DNA of 26,869 bases from a virus: IMG/VR virus record IMGVR_UViG_3300028925_002769, positions 1 through 26,869 of that record; one strand, written 5' to 3'. Every line of letters starts with the position of its first letter. Within the stretch, counting starts at the first letter, position 1. Positions 13,329-21,298 of this stretch are shown here, one piece after another. Made by a program: the position numbers and the translations under genes. The notes under the pieces were generated by a model. The model worked only from the letters and a program-made list of their open reading frames with translations, ran no database searches and was not told the DNA's origin.

Positions 13329-16300
13329 GGATTAAGCCGGCGCTGTATCTCTTGGTCCTGCGGGTTAGGTAATAACGTGGGGCTTGGGGGCAGTGTTGGT
13401 AAGTTAAGAAACGGATTACGGGAACTTGGAATGTCTAAACTATCAAAGGGGTTAACCGTAGAAGGCAGTGTCGAAGGCGCTTGTGTTAAACTAGGGACAA
13501 CTTCTGGGTTCTTATCCAAGAGTGGAACGTAAGTACTTTCTACCGGATCAGGCGCAAGCTCTAACCCTTTCCCCTCCTTAAACATTTGTTTAAAAAAGGG
13601 TATAGCCTGTTTAAACTCTTCTTTGTTCCCCGCCCTAAATGCTTTTTTCCCAGACTCTGGGCTTACCTTAAACGGTTCAAATTTTCCTTTTAGTATTCCA
13701 CCAACACCACCTACTTTGTTCTCTTTAAATATTTTTTTAATTTGTTTGTTAGTCATACCAAGCATCTTAGCGTCTTCTAAGATTTGATAATATTCTTTAT
13801 CGACCCTCATTTTCGCATCGTTTGCTTTAGCGTATGCGTTTAAATAAGTACTGGTGTCTGCGTTGGCATCATCCGTAACCGTGTTAAAGATACGTTTAGC
13901 ATCTGTTTGTTCCCTCTTCTTCCGAGTTACTGCAAACTTTAAACTTCTCTCTGGATCAAACTCTGAAACAGCGAACCCAGTTAATCTTATAATCTCATCC
14001 TCAACTTTTCTTTCTCTTCCCAGTTTATCTTTTTGATCAATAACTCCAAGCGGCCCTAAAACAGCACGGGCAAACCGACTTGGTTCAAACTCACCTGAAG
14101 TAACTTGAACGGGTAGTCCCGAAGGAATTACTGTTTCAAACAAATGTTTAAATGACTTTACTCGTTGTTCCCATAGAGGGTCTTGTGGGTTGTAAACTTC
14201 AGACCCTGTTGATGTTTTTCCATTACGCTGAGTGACATCAACTAATGCCTCGGTGATCATAGCAGGAGAGAGGAATGGATCAAAGAACTCTCCAAGGCTT
14301 GCTTCTACTGCGTTCAACATAACTTCATCAGGAGACTTATCTAGCTTACCGTCCGTTCCAATTGAGTTGTTAGCTGCGGTGACCATGCTAAACAAAGTGT
14401 CGTAAGGGTTGGACGTACTTAAATTAATATATGTTATACGTCCGTCTTCTTCCCGTCTCACGGGAATCAACATCGCATTTTTTTCCCACTCGGAGCCAAA
14501 GGATCTTTGGTATGCTTTCATTTCGTCTCGACTGATCCCACTAACTGCGTATGCCGCCATGGCTGTTGCTTGAGGAACTACTATGGTTGCACTCATGAGT
14601 CCCATCAATCGACGTTGCCCGATGGCCCTGATGGTGCCAACGCCTGAGTTCATCTCGTCCAAGGATTGTTTAAGTGTGTTTGCTCCCGTGCGGTATACCT
14701 CGTATGGAAATGTTATAAAGTTACCAAGGGGCAATCGTCTTGCGGCGCGTAATAGTAAAGGCGCTTTGTTGTAGTTTGGCACGGTGTCTCTAACAATTTG
14801 CCCAGCACGATCTTTGATTAACTCATCAACCAAGTCTAGATCATCAATTGTTCCGTTTTTGTTAGCAACTCTTCCTTTTAGCGGCATACCGTTTTGTATT
14901 GCAGTGGCCTTATCTATCTCAATGTCCGTCATGTTTTTGGTTAGGTATTTGATCTTGTCTGCTTCGCTCACACCATTGAGTGCATTGCGTAGTTTGTTTG
15001 TTTCAAACTTAAAATTATATGCTTTCCAAACATCGTCCGAACCTTGGTATAACTTTTCTAAACCTTTTAAAGCCTTTCCCCCACCTCGCGCCAACTTATT
15101 GTCCGTTACTTTTTGGCTAAGGTTCTTTCCAAGTAGAGCCTCCGCGGCACTTTTAGGTTGAGAGGATGTCTCTAACAGATCACCCTTCCGGATTAAGTCT
15201 TGAATTTCCCTAAGTTCAGTGTTCGTACCAAGAACACCTCGCATCGTCATGTCATCTATGTCTTTAGCAAATTGATCGGCGCCCGAACCGGTGGCGTCAT
15301 CAAAGACTAGCTTCATTGAGTCATACAGGTTGGCACCGCGACCAATGTTGCCTTGAGACAAAGCAAACATGGAGGATGTGGTAAAGTTCCGGAGTTGGGT
15401 AACAGGGGATAAAACTGTTTTGGAATATTGAGATATGCCTTTAGCTTTTAAGAACCCTCCGTAAAGAGTTCTCGCGGCACTGACAAATGCATTGTCATCT
15501 GAAACAACTAGGTTAGACAAGTCTTTGTGTATTCTACTAGGGACAATCATCCCGTTTAAACTTCCCCAGCCAGAACGATCCAATGCTTCCGTACCCGCTT
15601 GAGACTCAATAGAGCCGCGCAATGTGCTTGGTGCTTTAGCCCCGCCCAGTTCAACAAATTCACCACTGTCCAACATGTTTCTAAGTTGAGATGCGGAGTA
15701 CTTTGTAGTTGTCTTTGGATCTATGAAGAACCGTCCAACACCTTTTTCATCTAATGCCATTTTCTTTACAGAACCAAAGAAGTTATCTGTGGCTTTAAAC
15801 TGAGCAAGGTCTGATATGGTTCCTAGATAAGCCTCTTGGGGGTCATTAACTTCCCCCAACAAGGATCGTAATGTTTTGTCTAAGCTACGTCTTTCAACAA
15901 ACATTCCTGTTTGCAAACGATCTTTAGCAACAAACCCACCCTTGATGCTTCCTTTTTTCCGAGCTTTTAATTGGTATCTTTTTAGGAAAGACTCTTGAGC
16001 CAGTTCCGCAGCCTCATCTGAGAAGGTCGGAGATCTAACTTTTTGAGCGAACATCTTAACTTTGTTTCCGCTCATCTCTGCCCCTATTCTCTTTAAGGTG
16101 GCATCGTCTAATAGATCGGGGTCGTACTCTCTTAATTTAGTAAGCTCAGACTCTATGTTTCTTTTATCCGTCTTAAAGAACTTTTTTGCTGCGTCTATCT
16201 CGGCCTGCCCAGGCGTAAACTTGGAGTCCTCAAACACACGGTAACGGCGCCGCAAGTAACCTCCAATGTTTTCTTCAATAACGTCTGTTATTTTACGTTG

Positions 16301-17509
16301 GGTCTTGGCGTCTATGTAATCAACGTCTTTAAGAAAGTTACTACTTAGTACAGAATCAGTTAGCTCATCAACGTGAACGCGCATCCCCTTAACCTCTCCA
16401 CGAATGGCTGTTGGCAAAAGGCTTAACAAACGTTCTTTCTCTTTTACTTTAGTAGGATCAATGGCTTTCCCTGTCTTAATGGGAGCCGTGATATATTCAT
16501 TGATTGAGTTCATTAAGAACTTGCGTTCTTGAACTCCTTCATCCCCAGTCTTTTTGAGGATGCTATCCATACCTAGATTAAGTCTCTTCAAGGAACGTTC
16601 TGCACGTTTAAGATCTGGTTGCGTTCTACTAGAAATTAAATTCTGTTGGTTGGCAACTTCTTCTGGAAGAAAAGACCGGTAACGTAATCCTGCAAAGGTT
16701 TCGGCTACTGCTTTCTCGACCCCCGACAACTCGGCAGAGGTTCCCCCAGCAAAGATGCGCCGAGATTCTAGCTCGTCTAACTTCTGCCCTGGTTTCTTCA
16801 ATGCTTCTAAAGTTGCCTTGCCAGGAGCCGTGCCCATCGCAAATTTGCCCCCAGCACTGGCACCTTTTAAAACTCCGGTTGCAACTCCGCCAAATGCGAC
16901 TGCTTCCGCGGCAACTTTTAACCGGTTGTTAAACCGACGAGCCGCTTCTTCTCTTCCGGAAAGTCCCATCGTTTGATCAGTCTGGGTGTACCCCCCATCG
17001 AAGAAGTCAGCCACAGTATTCATACCGTTGTTTGTTACAATAGCGTCTACGGCCCCCGCCGCGGCTAGTTCTTTTGTTAATGAGCCAAATTTCTCAACAT
17101 TAGTCATCGGGACTGCGGCCAGACCGCGCTGCGCCCTTGCTGCCTTTGCAGCCATGTTCACAACTTTAGCGGCCCCCAAGCCGGGCACAACAAACTGTGT
17201 TACAAGTTCCGTACCTTTTCCAATAATTCCTGCGGGATCAAGCCCCAAGGAATCTCTAAGGTCTTCAGCGATTTCGGTAACCGCGCTGGATGTATCCGTG
17301 TCAGCCACGGCATCTATTGCCATGCCAGCAAGCTCTCCGACCCCTTGACCAATTCCTATTACACCGGATAACAGACCCTCTCCAAACTCTTGAAAACCAC
17401 CTTCGTACTCTGGGTCTTCTTGTTCTTCCGCTTTATTATCTGGGAGATTAAGAAACGGATTGGAGCTAACGTTTTCTGTAGGGAGATTAAGAAACGGGTT
17501 CTCCGCCAT
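13325..17509 (-). CDS. Giant virion protein, candidate internal/ejection protein (1394 aa)
   Basis: The start shares a base with the previous stop (TAATG at 17511-17507). The N-terminus has two NPFLNLP motifs (residues 4-10 and 17-23), followed by an acidic stretch and two Gly/Ala-rich hydrophobic helices (about 41-68 and 93-125). The central part is long, charged and helical. A segment near residue 690 (SQYSKTVLSPVTQLRNFTTS) and one near 970 (SATIVVPQATAMAAYAVSG) resemble parts of long internal proteins in marine podoviruses. The C-terminus is Pro-rich with NPFDSLDIP and a third NPFLNLP at 1365-1371. Length, composition and late-operon position suit a protein packed in the capsid and ejected with DNA. 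I see no lytic transglycosylase motif. A role as a large polyvalent protein is an alternative. Confidence 0.75.
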   Translation of the reverse strand: MAENPFLNLPTENVSSNPFLNLPDNKAEEQEDPEYEGGFQEFGEGLLSGVIGIGQGVGELAGMAIDAVADTDTSSAVTEIAEDLRDSLGLDPAGIIGKGTELVTQFVVPGLGAAKVVNMAAKAARAQRGLAAVPMTNVEKFGSLTKELAAAGAVDAIVTNNGMNTVADFFDGGYTQTDQTMGLSGREEAARRFNNRLKVAAEAVAFGGVATGVLKGASAGGKFAMGTAPGKATLEALKKPGQKLDELESRRIFAGGTSAELSGVEKAVAETFAGLRYRSFLPEEVANQQNLISSRTQPDLKRAERSLKRLNLGMDSILKKTGDEGVQERKFLMNSINEYITAPIKTGKAIDPTKVKEKERLLSLLPTAIRGEVKGMRVHVDELTDSVLSSNFLKDVDYIDAKTQRKITDVIEENIGGYLRRRYRVFEDSKFTPGQAEIDAAKKFFKTDKRNIESELTKLREYDPDLLDDATLKRIGAEMSGNKVKMFAQKVRSPTFSDEAAELAQESFLKRYQLKARKKGSIKGGFVAKDRLQTGMFVERRSLDKTLRSLLGEVNDPQEAYLGTISDLAQFKATDNFFGSVKKMALDEKGVGRFFIDPKTTTKYSASQLRNMLDSGEFVELGGAKAPSTLRGSIESQAGTEALDRSGWGSLNGMIVPSRIHKDLSNLVVSDDNAFVSAARTLYGGFLKAKGISQYSKTVLSPVTQLRNFTTSSMFALSQGNIGRGANLYDSMKLVFDDATGSGADQFAKDIDDMTMRGVLGTNTELREIQDLIRKGDLLETSSQPKSAAEALLGKNLSQKVTDNKLARGGGKALKGLEKLYQGSDDVWKAYNFKFETNKLRNALNGVSEADKIKYLTKNMTDIEIDKATAIQNGMPLKGRVANKNGTIDDLDLVDELIKDRAGQIVRDTVPNYNKAPLLLRAARRLPLGNFITFPYEVYRTGANTLKQSLDEMNSGVGTIRAIGQRRLMGLMSATIVVPQATAMAAYAVSGISRDEMKAYQRSFGSEWEKNAMLIPVRREEDGRITYINLSTSNPYDTLFSMVTAANNSIGTDGKLDKSPDEVMLNAVEASLGEFFDPFLSPAMITEALVDVTQRNGKTSTGSEVYNPQDPLWEQRVKSFKHLFETVIPSGLPVQVTSGEFEPSRFARAVLGPLGVIDQKDKLGRERKVEDEIIRLTGFAVSEFDPERSLKFAVTRKKREQTDAKRIFNTVTDDANADTSTYLNAYAKANDAKMRVDKEYYQILEDAKMLGMTNKQIKKIFKENKVGGVGGILKGKFEPFKVSPESGKKAFRAGNKEEFKQAIPFFKQMFKEGKGLELAPDPVESTYVPLLDKNPEVVPSLTQAPSTLPSTVNPFDSLDIPSSRNPFLNLPTLPPSPTLLPNPQDQEIQRRLNP
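17442..17497. repeat. Direct repeats encoding the N-terminal NPFLNLP motifs
   Basis: GGGAGATTAAGAAACGG occurs at 17442-17458 and 17481-17497. The 14-mer TTAAGAAACGGATT occurs at 17448-17461 and again 4 kb away at 13404-13417, where it encodes the C-terminal NPFLNLP. Identity extends to the DNA level, suggesting duplication or gene conversion between the two ends of the gene. Confidence 0.8.
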
Positions 17510-18798
17510 TATTCAATACCTTCTGTAGACACACCGCGTCTTTTAAGTTCGTTTACAATAGCGTCTTTTTTACTAGGATCGTCTTTTATTGCATCTTGTG
17601 CTTGCGCTAGCAATCCTTCCGGTGTGGTTGCAAACCCACCGCCACCGCCACCGCCACCGCCACCGCCATCGTCACCGCCATCGTCACCGCCTACTAACGC
17701 CATTTCATACGCTGTTTTCCCAGCATCCTGCGCGTATTCTTCCGCAGTAGTAAAGCCCTCCGGAAGAGTAAAGTACATATCACGGGTTGCTTCCATCGCA
17801 AGTTGATAAGCACGACCTCTTGCCTCAGTTGGGCGCATAGACTTTCTGTAAAGAGAACTACCCGCAGTAGCAGGCGTCAACGATGCCTTCAGTCTCAACA
17901 GGCGTTCTGTTTCAGCGTTGGCCGCAGCGGTCTTCTGGGCATCCACCTCAAGAGCAAGGGTCTGATCGGCCAGACCTTTTCCTGCTTCCGCAACGGCACC
18001 AGAGAACCTTGGGTTCTTACTCGCGGCTAATGCAAAGCCCGCCGATGATTCCAAGTTGCTTTGTATATTCTTTAACATCTTAGAAAAGGATTGCTTGGTG
18101 TTTAGCTTGGGCATTCCTAGCTTCCTGTTTACCCTATCAGCCTCTGCTTTTAAGTCTTTAGCCGTGGGGTCACCCTCAGCAATAGCAATCACAGACCTCA
18201 TCTGGTTCTGGGGGGAAACATCGGGATCATCTATAACGTCATTTACTTCTTGTAACTTTTGCTCAACGGTCCCCGCCTCATCAGTTATGTCAATGTCACT
18301 CTCATCTATGGCCTTGCTCAAAGGACTAAAGGGACGAGTTGTAGTAATGTATTTTTCCATACCCTTGTTGAAGCCAGTGTTTAGTTGAGAAAAGAATCCC
18401 GGCTCTTCAGGCGTTGTCTCTCCACCACCCGCCATGGCCTTAACACCAGGCTGCATTGGATTGAGGCTAGGGGCTTCCGCCATCTGTGGTGCAGGGGCAG
18501 GGGCAGCAACCGGCGGCGGTGCAAGTAGATCCGTATTACCCGCAGGCATAGGCATAGCACCCGCCGGCTGCATAGGATCACTCATGCTGGGCGCTCTAGT
18601 AGCGTTCATACCCATGGCGATATCCATGGGAATAGCAGAAGTCTCGGGACGACGAACCGCGCTCATCGCCTCATTAATCAAAGGTTGGCTGGATGCAACA
18701 ATGCCGCTGATCTCTGGGCTTACCCCACCCATTCCGCGCAACGTGTTCCGAGCTTCTTTTGTCTGAAACAACTTCCGATTAAAGACCGAGTTCTGCAT
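17509..18798 (-). CDS. Low-complexity late protein, probable virion component (429 aa)
   Basis: AAAGGA stands eight bases before the ATG. Residues 1-65 are helical and charged; 66-125 are rich in Pro, Ala and Met (PAGAMPMPAGNTDLLAPPPV). The centre (about 200-330) is a long Ala-rich helical region (SSAGFALAASKNPRFSG, EVDAQKTAAANAETERLLRL). Near residue 380 is a run of GGDD units leading into eleven glycines, then a short helical tail. Such mixtures of disorder and Ala-rich helix are usual in small internal virion proteins of podoviruses. Its neighbours, all read in the same direction, support a structural role. Exact function is unknown. Confidence 0.65.
   Translation of the reverse strand: MQNSVFNRKLFQTKEARNTLRGMGGVSPEISGIVASSQPLINEAMSAVRRPETSAIPMDIAMGMNATRAPSMSDPMQPAGAMPMPAGNTDLLAPPPVAAPAPAPQMAEAPSLNPMQPGVKAMAGGGETTPEEPGFFSQLNTGFNKGMEKYITTTRPFSPLSKAIDESDIDITDEAGTVEQKLQEVNDVIDDPDVSPQNQMRSVIAIAEGDPTAKDLKAEADRVNRKLGMPKLNTKQSFSKMLKNIQSNLESSAGFALAASKNPRFSGAVAEAGKGLADQTLALEVDAQKTAAANAETERLLRLKASLTPATAGSSLYRKSMRPTEARGRAYQLAMEATRDMYFTLPEGFTTAEEYAQDAGKTAYEMALVGGDDGGDDGGGGGGGGGGGFATTPEGLLAQAQDAIKDDPSKKDAIVNELKRRGVSTEGIE
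17635..17691. repeat. Short tandem repeat encoding poly-Gly/Asp
   Basis: Units of CCACCG and CCATCGTCACCG repeat about nine times. On the coding (minus) strand they give GGDDGGDD followed by eleven glycines. This kind of repeat can lengthen or shorten by replication slippage in steps of two residues without breaking the frame. Confidence 0.85.
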
Positions 18799-18810
18799 GG
18801 TTCAATCCTT

Positions 18811-19944
18811 TTAACTATAACCGGAGAAGTTCTGGTACGATCCAAGCCCTTGAGCATTACCAACAATCGAGTTCATCGGACTAGGGGATGGAACGTTTAC
18901 GCCGCCAAGGCTGGTGCTAGTTGATGGAACACCGCGGAACATGTCCGACATGAAACCAAAACGCTTAAACGGTTCATACGCCATTTCCATTTGGTTCTGG
19001 CGCTGCACATCATACTCTCGTTGCTGCTGTTGCTGTTCCAAGGAACCAATGTTGTAGAGAGAGTTTACGTCAGTGGCTGCATTCTTCTGAGCCATATCGC
19101 CCAGTGCTGCCTGCTTGGCACCAATGCCGGCAATGCCCTCGCCCAGTTGACCAAAGATCTGGCTGGCCTGTTGTCCGCGGTTCATTTGGTTTTCAAATGC
19201 ACTCATGCCCTTGTTCGCCAGATCACTGCCCATGTTTACAATACCTGTAGCAGCGGCCCCCCTACGGGCTTGCAGTTGCTCAAAGGCACTCTGCGCCCGT
19301 CCTGCGGCGCTCTCAAAACCAGCCTGCCTCATTCCAGCCGCGGTCCTGCCTTGCTGACCCAAGATGTCTCTACTCAACATGCCAGATTCAATGGCCTGTC
19401 GGGATCCACCCAAGGCACCAGCCGCACCAGCCGAGGCGCCAAGACCAACACGGCGCTCCTCGCCAGCCAGACCAATGTCAGCCATAGCTTGCTGTACCGC
19501 AGCGTCTTCATAAGGATTCATGTACGCAGAAACAGACTCCGGATCGAAGGCTTCTGTTGTTCCACGCAATCCCTCTTGGCCCTCTCTGACATCGCCAGCG
19601 TAGCCACTTAAATCAAAGCCGCCCATCGTTCCGCCCAACGCAGAAAGACCAGAGCCGAGTGCCCCCGAGGCATCTCCAAAGGACGCCTCTGCCTGACGCA
19701 TCATAGGTTCATATGCGCCAATGCCTGCCCGTGCCATGCGAATGGCCTCAAGCTGGTTCGGTGTAAAGTCCATCGTGTCGGCTTCCGCGACACCCCCAAG
19801 AGGAGATGTTGCTGCAATACCGGTGGCGTTGCCGTCTGCATCTGTTGAGTAGACGTTAGCCAGCAAGTCCTTAAGGTACTTTTCCTGATACCCTGGAAGG
19901 AACGTCCCTTGGTAGTTTACGTTCTCTTGGTCATATGAAGCCAT
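18811..19944 (-). CDS. Ala/Gly/Gln-rich late protein, probable internal virion protein (377 aa)
   Basis: The start is preceded by AAGGGG. The N-terminus (YQGTFLPGYQEKYLKDLL) is followed by a Gly/Ala-rich helical body. Residues about 150-260 show amphipathic helices with small residues (GEERRVGLGASAGAAGALGG, AAGMRQAGFESAAGRAQSAF). The C-terminal part has a Gln-rich stretch (SLEQQQQQREYDVQ) and a Pro/Ser tail. Similar proteins sit beside the long internal protein in marine podoviruses and are thought to be packed in the capsid or form a conduit for DNA. That function is inferred from position and composition. The gap to the next gene is 12 bases. Confidence 0.65.
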   Translation of the reverse strand: MASYDQENVNYQGTFLPGYQEKYLKDLLANVYSTDADGNATGIAATSPLGGVAEADTMDFTPNQLEAIRMARAGIGAYEPMMRQAEASFGDASGALGSGLSALGGTMGGFDLSGYAGDVREGQEGLRGTTEAFDPESVSAYMNPYEDAAVQQAMADIGLAGEERRVGLGASAGAAGALGGSRQAIESGMLSRDILGQQGRTAAGMRQAGFESAAGRAQSAFEQLQARRGAAATGIVNMGSDLANKGMSAFENQMNRGQQASQIFGQLGEGIAGIGAKQAALGDMAQKNAATDVNSLYNIGSLEQQQQQREYDVQRQNQMEMAYEPFKRFGFMSDMFRGVPSTSTSLGGVNVPSPSPMNSIVGNAQGLGSYQNFSGYS

Positions 19945-19946
19945 AA

Positions 19947-20741
19947 CTATGCCGCCCCTTTGTCAAACTCACGTTGCAAAGCGTATAGCCTAGCCGCGCC
20001 TTTTTCTCGATCACCATCTCCAACAGCCTGAACGTCCTTCTCCCGAAGAACAAACTCACCATCAGATAAAGCAGCCTCTTGAACAGGGCTTCCGTTTTGA
20101 TAAATCGTCGCTGGAATGGAATCACTGGTTCCGGTCCCTGGTCCCTCAATAAGTCCGCCCTTTGCAGCGTATCTAATCTGCGGGGCCATGGTTCCCTTAT
20201 AGTCGGGCAACCGCTCTCCGGTATCAATCTGTCGTTGTTGCAAAGGAGTTAGTATTTTCACGCCATCAGGGTATCTGTTCTCGTCGTATGCCGCCATCAT
20301 TAAAGATGTGACCAGAGGGTTCTGTCTCATGGTGTTCATGATTCCGCCGCCGCCGCCGCCCATCATGTTGCCGCCGCCGCCCATCATCTGAGCCATGTTA
20401 AAGTTGCCTTGACCTTGGCCCATTGGCATCATGTTGCCACCGCCGCCAGACATACGTCCTATTAAGTTACCGATTCCTTGGTTGCCGCCTTGTGCGCCAC
20501 CTTGTGAGACACCACTAAACATGGACGCAAGAGACCCTTGACCGCCTGAAAAGCCCGACCCCGCGGCAGCTATTCCTTGGTTTAGTAAGTTACCACCCAG
20601 AAAGCCTTTGGCGCCAGACGATAGTATGTCCTTTAAACTGCCACCTTCAGCGCCTTTGCCTAGGCCCGCACCAATCGCGGCCCCCGCAGGACCGCCCATT
20701 GCCAAGCCAACCAAACCACCGATAGAACTTAAAAGACCCAT
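19947..20741 (-). CDS. Gly/Met-rich virion protein with GPGTGTSDSIPA domain (264 aa)
   Basis: Residues 1-30 are a Gly/Ala-rich hydrophobic helix (LLSSIGGLVGLAMGGPAGAA). Residues 65-140 are an extended Gly/Met/Asn/Gln region with several GGGGNMM units. Residues about 190-245 (AAKGGLIEGPGTGTSDSIPA, AALSDGEFVLREKDVQAVG) match a small domain found in many phage virion proteins, including tape-measure and internal proteins. The N-terminal hydrophobic helix could interact with the host membrane during DNA entry. GGGAT precedes the ATG. The gap to the downstream 377-residue gene is two bases, so the two are likely co-translated. Confidence 0.72.
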   Translation of the reverse strand: MGLLSSIGGLVGLAMGGPAGAAIGAGLGKGAEGGSLKDILSSGAKGFLGGNLLNQGIAAAGSGFSGGQGSLASMFSGVSQGGAQGGNQGIGNLIGRMSGGGGNMMPMGQGQGNFNMAQMMGGGGNMMGGGGGGIMNTMRQNPLVTSLMMAAYDENRYPDGVKILTPLQQRQIDTGERLPDYKGTMAPQIRYAAKGGLIEGPGTGTSDSIPATIYQNGSPVQEAALSDGEFVLREKDVQAVGDGDREKGAARLYALQREFDKGAA

Positions 20742-20804
20742 AGTATTAATCCCTTTGTAAACATCCTATCAGAATGGTTGTTACTTTTCCATGCCTGTTT
20801 CATG

Positions 20805-21125
20805 TTAGGTTACCTCTAGAATACTAGCAACAACATGCAACCGGTTTGCTGTAGCTGCTGTAACCTTCAGTATTTCCGCAGCCTGTATAACAAGAGGCTC
20901 TGTTAATAACTCAACGGTCCCATTTGCGCCGACCGCTTTGACCTTGAACAAACTAAATACTGCGGATCCAACAGTCACCGTCACCGTAATAGTATCAGCG
21001 TTGCCACTGTCCTCGGATACCAAGATAGACTTAATCAACGCAGTGGTGGATGCCGCACAGGTATATAAAACAGTAGCGTTGGTTGTGGTTAAATCTAGCT
21101 TTGCATTAACATACGTGTTTGCCAT
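20805..21125 (-). CDS. Small beta-rich late protein (106 aa)
   Basis: I use the ATG at 21125 (MANTYVNAKLDLTTTNATVL), which shares a base with the stop of the 57-residue gene (TAATG), rather than the in-frame ATG at 21140. The product has alternating hydrophobic and Thr/Val residues (ADTITVTVTVGSAVFSLFKV), suggesting a beta sandwich. It has no obvious enzymatic motif. Comparable small beta proteins are found near tail or head genes of many phages as decoration or adaptor proteins. A 63-base gap without a clear signal follows before the next gene. Confidence 0.7.
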   Translation of the reverse strand: MANTYVNAKLDLTTTNATVLYTCAASTTALIKSILVSEDSGNADTITVTVTVGSAVFSLFKVKAVGANGTVELLTEPLVIQAAEILKVTAATANRLHVVASILEVT

Positions 21126-21298
21126 TAGCCTATGAACCACCCTATCGCTTCGCTTGTGTCCAGATCAGTGCCATCCTGCAACGAGTTATTGTACTGGTTT
21201 AAGAACACAGAGAATGACCGGATTATCTCGGCCATGTATGCTTGACTATACTCTTTAGGGGGCAGAGGAAAGAAGGGAAGGGACACGTTGCTGGGCAT
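21125..21298 (-). CDS. Short late protein with LPPKEYSQAYM motif (57 aa)
   Basis: The ORF runs from ATG 21298 to TAA 21125 and is joined to both neighbours by TAATG junctions. The sequence FPLPPKEYSQAYMAEIIRSF, then VFLNQYNN, resembles very short proteins found next to tail genes in many podoviruses. The composition and double coupling make it a credible gene despite its size. The role is unknown; a structural or assembly factor is possible. Confidence 0.75.
   Translation of the reverse strand: MPSNVSLPFFPLPPKEYSQAYMAEIIRSFSVFLNQYNNSLQDGTDLDTSEAIGWFIG

Noticed and set aside
13290-13345. Possible bidirectional terminator at the convergent junction
   Set aside because: Only a weak, bulged pairing (GGCGTTAA with TTAAGCC) with a long loop can be drawn and there is no T-tract on either side.
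18991-19611. A 206-residue open frame on the plus strand in the late region
   Set aside because: It is antisense to the Ala/Gly-rich 377-residue gene, whose composition removes stops from the other strand. The translated sequence looks random and Cys/Leu-rich.
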